Source: Lunasporangiospora selenospora
Taxonomy: Eukaryota; Mortierellomycota; Mortierellomycetes; Mortierellales; Mortierellaceae
Direction of reading: 5' to 3'
Assembly: GCA_015680635.1 (NCBI GenBank)
Contig: JAABOA010000242.1
Coordinates: 8,500-18,597, forward strand
DNA length: 10,098 nucleotides
The notes beneath the pieces were generated by a model that worked only from the letters and a program-made list of their open reading frames with translations, made no database searches and had not been told where the DNA came from. A program made the translations under genes and the position numbers. Positions 8,771 through 10,098 of the stretch are shown in pieces. Within the stretch, counting starts at the first letter, position 1; the number at the start of each line of letters is the position of its first letter.

Positions 8771-8877
8771 TAATTTTTCCAGGGCTAATGTCGTTTGCGT
8801 CTTACAATGATGGCCTTGTTAGAGTCCACCTCGATGTTGTCCTCCTCCATTTGCACGTTTCTGGTAGCGGCCGACAT
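7985..8877 (-). CDS. RPC19: RNA polymerases I and III subunit AC19 (Rpc19/POLR1D), three exons
   Basis: AC19 pairs with AC40 (Rpc40) to form the alpha-like heterodimer on which RNA polymerases I and III assemble in the nucleus. Minus-strand exons 8806-8877, 8548-8645 and 7985-8195 join in frame to 126 residues, near the family size (yeast 142, human 133). Residues 1-24 (MSAATRNVQMEEDNIEVDSN) are acidic and variable. The dimerisation core follows: CATICLQDEDHTLGNSLRWA, with the family signature DEDHTLGNSLR, then NPEVDFASYSIPHPSE, NVRIQTSEKTTAVEA and a C-terminal helix GLDDLMDLCTHVIDTF. Donors are GTAAGA and GTAAGG. Residue N57 is split across intron 2 (8196-8547, 352 bases, nothing else seen in it). 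The start ATG at 8877 is preferred to in-frame upstream codons because those read through a poly(T) tract. Confidence 0.93.
8741..8767. repeat. (GA)13 microsatellite in RPC19 intron 1
   Basis: A pure GA dinucleotide run of 27 bases on the plus strand appears as a CU-rich run in the RPC19 transcript, inside intron 1 (8646-8805) and well upstream of the acceptor. Confidence 0.95.
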
Positions 8878-8946
8878 GGTTTGTAAGAAAGTGTTGATGT
8901 GAATAGATGCTAAAGAATGAAGGAGTGTGATGCACAAGCATAAGAC

Positions 8947-8969
8947 AAAAAAAAAAAAAAAAAAAAAAA
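8947..8969. promoter_or_regulatory. A23 tract upstream of RPC19 (possible nucleosome-excluding promoter element)
   Basis: A 23-base poly(dA:dT) run begins about 70 bases upstream of the RPC19 ATG. In fungi such tracts in promoters are known to disfavour nucleosomes. That role here is inferred from position. The rest of the 8878-9151 spacer shows nothing distinct and should include the 3' flank of the ERV29 gene. Confidence 0.45.
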
Positions 8970-9151
8970 GGCGATCGGTGGCGGTCCTGAACACAACAAA
9001 TTGATTCTTAGATCCACTTAAGGAGCGTACCCTTTCAGTGAGAGACGCTGTATCATCGCATCTTACGAGGGATGTTTAATATACTCAATGACTATACAAC
9101 ATATAACGAACAACTCATTGGAGCAAAAGAAAAAAATGGGATGATCGACAC

Positions 9152-9739
9152 TTAGAAGGCCTTCTTCTTTTCGTCCACGCTCATACCACCGGGTCCAATG
9201 GTGACCAACAACAAGAGACCGCCCATGATCGACAAGGTCTGGAAAAAGTCGTACTTCAAAAAGTCCTTCTGGATATGTGCATGGTCCACTGACCACCAGT
9301 TGTTCACCATAACGTTGAAGATGGACAAGAACAAGACCAGGAACATGGCAGTCAACTTGGCCTTGAATCCAACAGCAATCATCACACAGGCAGCCAGGGC
9401 CACCATCGAAGACAAAACTCGGGCAAAAGACCAGTTTCCCTTGAAAACAAAGCCGATGAACAAGAAGATGAGCAGTACTCGTCCTGCGAGCTGGAAGTAT
9501 GTTCTCTTGTCATTCTCTGTGATGTTGGGTAGTCCTGCAAAGAGCTGGCGACGACGGCTCAGACTGTCTGAGACGACCATCAATAGGCCTCCGATCACAG
9601 ACAGGTTACGCAAGAAGAAATTGGCGTCGAAAATAAGGCCATATCCAAGTGCCTGGGAGACGACCACTCCCAACAGTGCCGCTGCTGCATACTCTGTGTG
9701 TTTCCTTCCGATCACCATGGCGGAGCAGGTTAGCATTAC
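9152..9739 (-). CDS. ERV29: ER cargo receptor Erv29/SURF4, last exon only (5' part outside the window)
   Basis: Erv29/SURF4 is a multi-pass membrane protein that loads soluble secretory cargo into COPII vesicles and cycles between ER and Golgi. This exon encodes 195 residues, from VMLTCSAMVIGRKHTEYAA to the stop. Several hydrophobic segments are visible, for example AAAALLGVVVSQALGYGLIF, LSVIGGLLMVVS, GRVLLIFLFIGFVF and MFLVLFLSIFNVMV. Family landmarks include FLRNLSVIGGLL, LFAGLP, YFQLAGRVLL, AVGFKAKL, the strongly conserved DFLKYDFFQTLS and LGPGG-like TIGPGGMSVDEKKKAF. The C-terminus KKAF is a dilysine KKxx COPI retrieval signal. Compared with about 269 residues in human SURF4, roughly the first 75 (with the conserved lumenal N-terminal region) are missing. 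An acceptor TTGTAG lies at the high-coordinate edge, and no matching exon was found between 9740 and 10098. Confidence 0.92.
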   Translation of the reverse strand, partial: VMLTCSAMVIGRKHTEYAAAALLGVVVSQALGYGLIFDANFFLRNLSVIGGLLMVVSDSLSRRRQLFAGLPNITENDKRTYFQLAGRVLLIFLFIGFVFKGNWSFARVLSSMVALAACVMIAVGFKAKLTAMFLVLFLSIFNVMVNNWWSVDHAHIQKDFLKYDFFQTLSIMGGLLLLVTIGPGGMSVDEKKKAF

Positions 9740-10032
9740 CTACAAGTCATAAGAGGTAGACAAACAAATCAAGATGCAGGAACTTAGTTGGGTGTTCTAT
9801 TGTCTTTGCCAATGCAAATGCTCAGAGTAGCCTTCAGGATAACTCTGTATTTTATCAATTGCAGAGCACCCAGACAATAGAGAAAATAAACATCCTAGAA
9901 AGCATGCATATTGCCCCGATAGAACGCAGAGAGCCAGGGATGTTGCGTTTCTTTGTTGCCTTTGGTCTTTTTTGCACTAGACAAATAGCCAAACAAACAA
10001 GAATAACCCCCACTCTTCCGCTCTCTCCCCTT

Positions 10033-10098
<66 letters not shown>
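9740..10098 (-). other. Probable 3' part of an ERV29 intron
   Basis: No frame here encodes the expected N-terminal half of Erv29/SURF4. The stretch next to 9739 ends in a good acceptor on the minus strand (pyrimidine-rich, then TTGTAG). The simplest reading is that it is intronic and that the first exon or exons lie beyond the window. A start within the visible exon (M at 9736 or 9718) would remove conserved N-terminal segments and is unlikely. Confidence 0.55.
10021..10098. repeat. CT-rich microsatellite at the window edge
   Basis: A nearly pure CT/CTTT tract on the plus strand (GA on the transcript) runs up to the last base of the window, so its true length is unknown. It is purest from about 10041. 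Confidence 0.95.

Noticed and set aside
8785-8994. Longer RPC19 N-terminus starting at 8994
   Set aside because: It would read through the poly(T) tract as a phenylalanine run; the ATG at 8877 gives the expected family N-terminus and length.
9198-9752. Long plus-strand frame of 184 codons
   Set aside because: It is antisense to the ERV29 exon, which has clear family landmarks.

Overview
The window is nuclear DNA from a fungus. It holds four intron-rich housekeeping genes, all on the minus strand, plus a decayed retroelement at the low-coordinate end. The fungal call rests on an Mtf1-type mitochondrial transcription factor of about 346 residues, on Rpc19 and Clf1 sequences, and on many short introns (about 53 to 352 bases). 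Intron density and simple-sequence tracts would suit an early-diverging fungus such as a Mucoromycota/Mortierellales member, but this is inference only.

Layout by coordinate. 1-635 is a broken remnant of the 3' end of a LINE-type retrotransposon (degenerate zinc-knuckle after the reverse transcriptase), read on the minus strand and carrying stops and a frameshift. 636-1828 shows no gene I can support. 1829-3578 is MTF1 (seven exons), the mitochondrial RNA polymerase specificity factor. 3579-4072 is intergenic. 4073-7416 is CLF1/SYF3 (nine exons, 744 aa), the HAT-repeat scaffold of the Prp19/NTC spliceosome complex. 7417-7984 is intergenic and carries a poly(A) signal for the next gene. 7985-8877 is RPC19 (three exons, 126 aa), the AC19 subunit shared by RNA polymerases I and III. 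8878-9151 is intergenic with a 23-base A tract. 9152-9739 is the last exon of ERV29/SURF4, an ER cargo receptor; its 5' exons lie beyond the window, which ends in a long CT microsatellite.

The four proteins share no pathway, so this is ordinary core-genome content and I see no operon-like or defence system. The most unusual point is in CLF1: reading frame and family conservation require GC-AG splicing at three of its eight introns (introns 1, 3 and 6). This is striking because GC donors are normally a small minority of introns, and because Clf1 is itself needed for splicing. The start codon of CLF1 lies on a 30-base first exon that is joined only through one of these GC donors.
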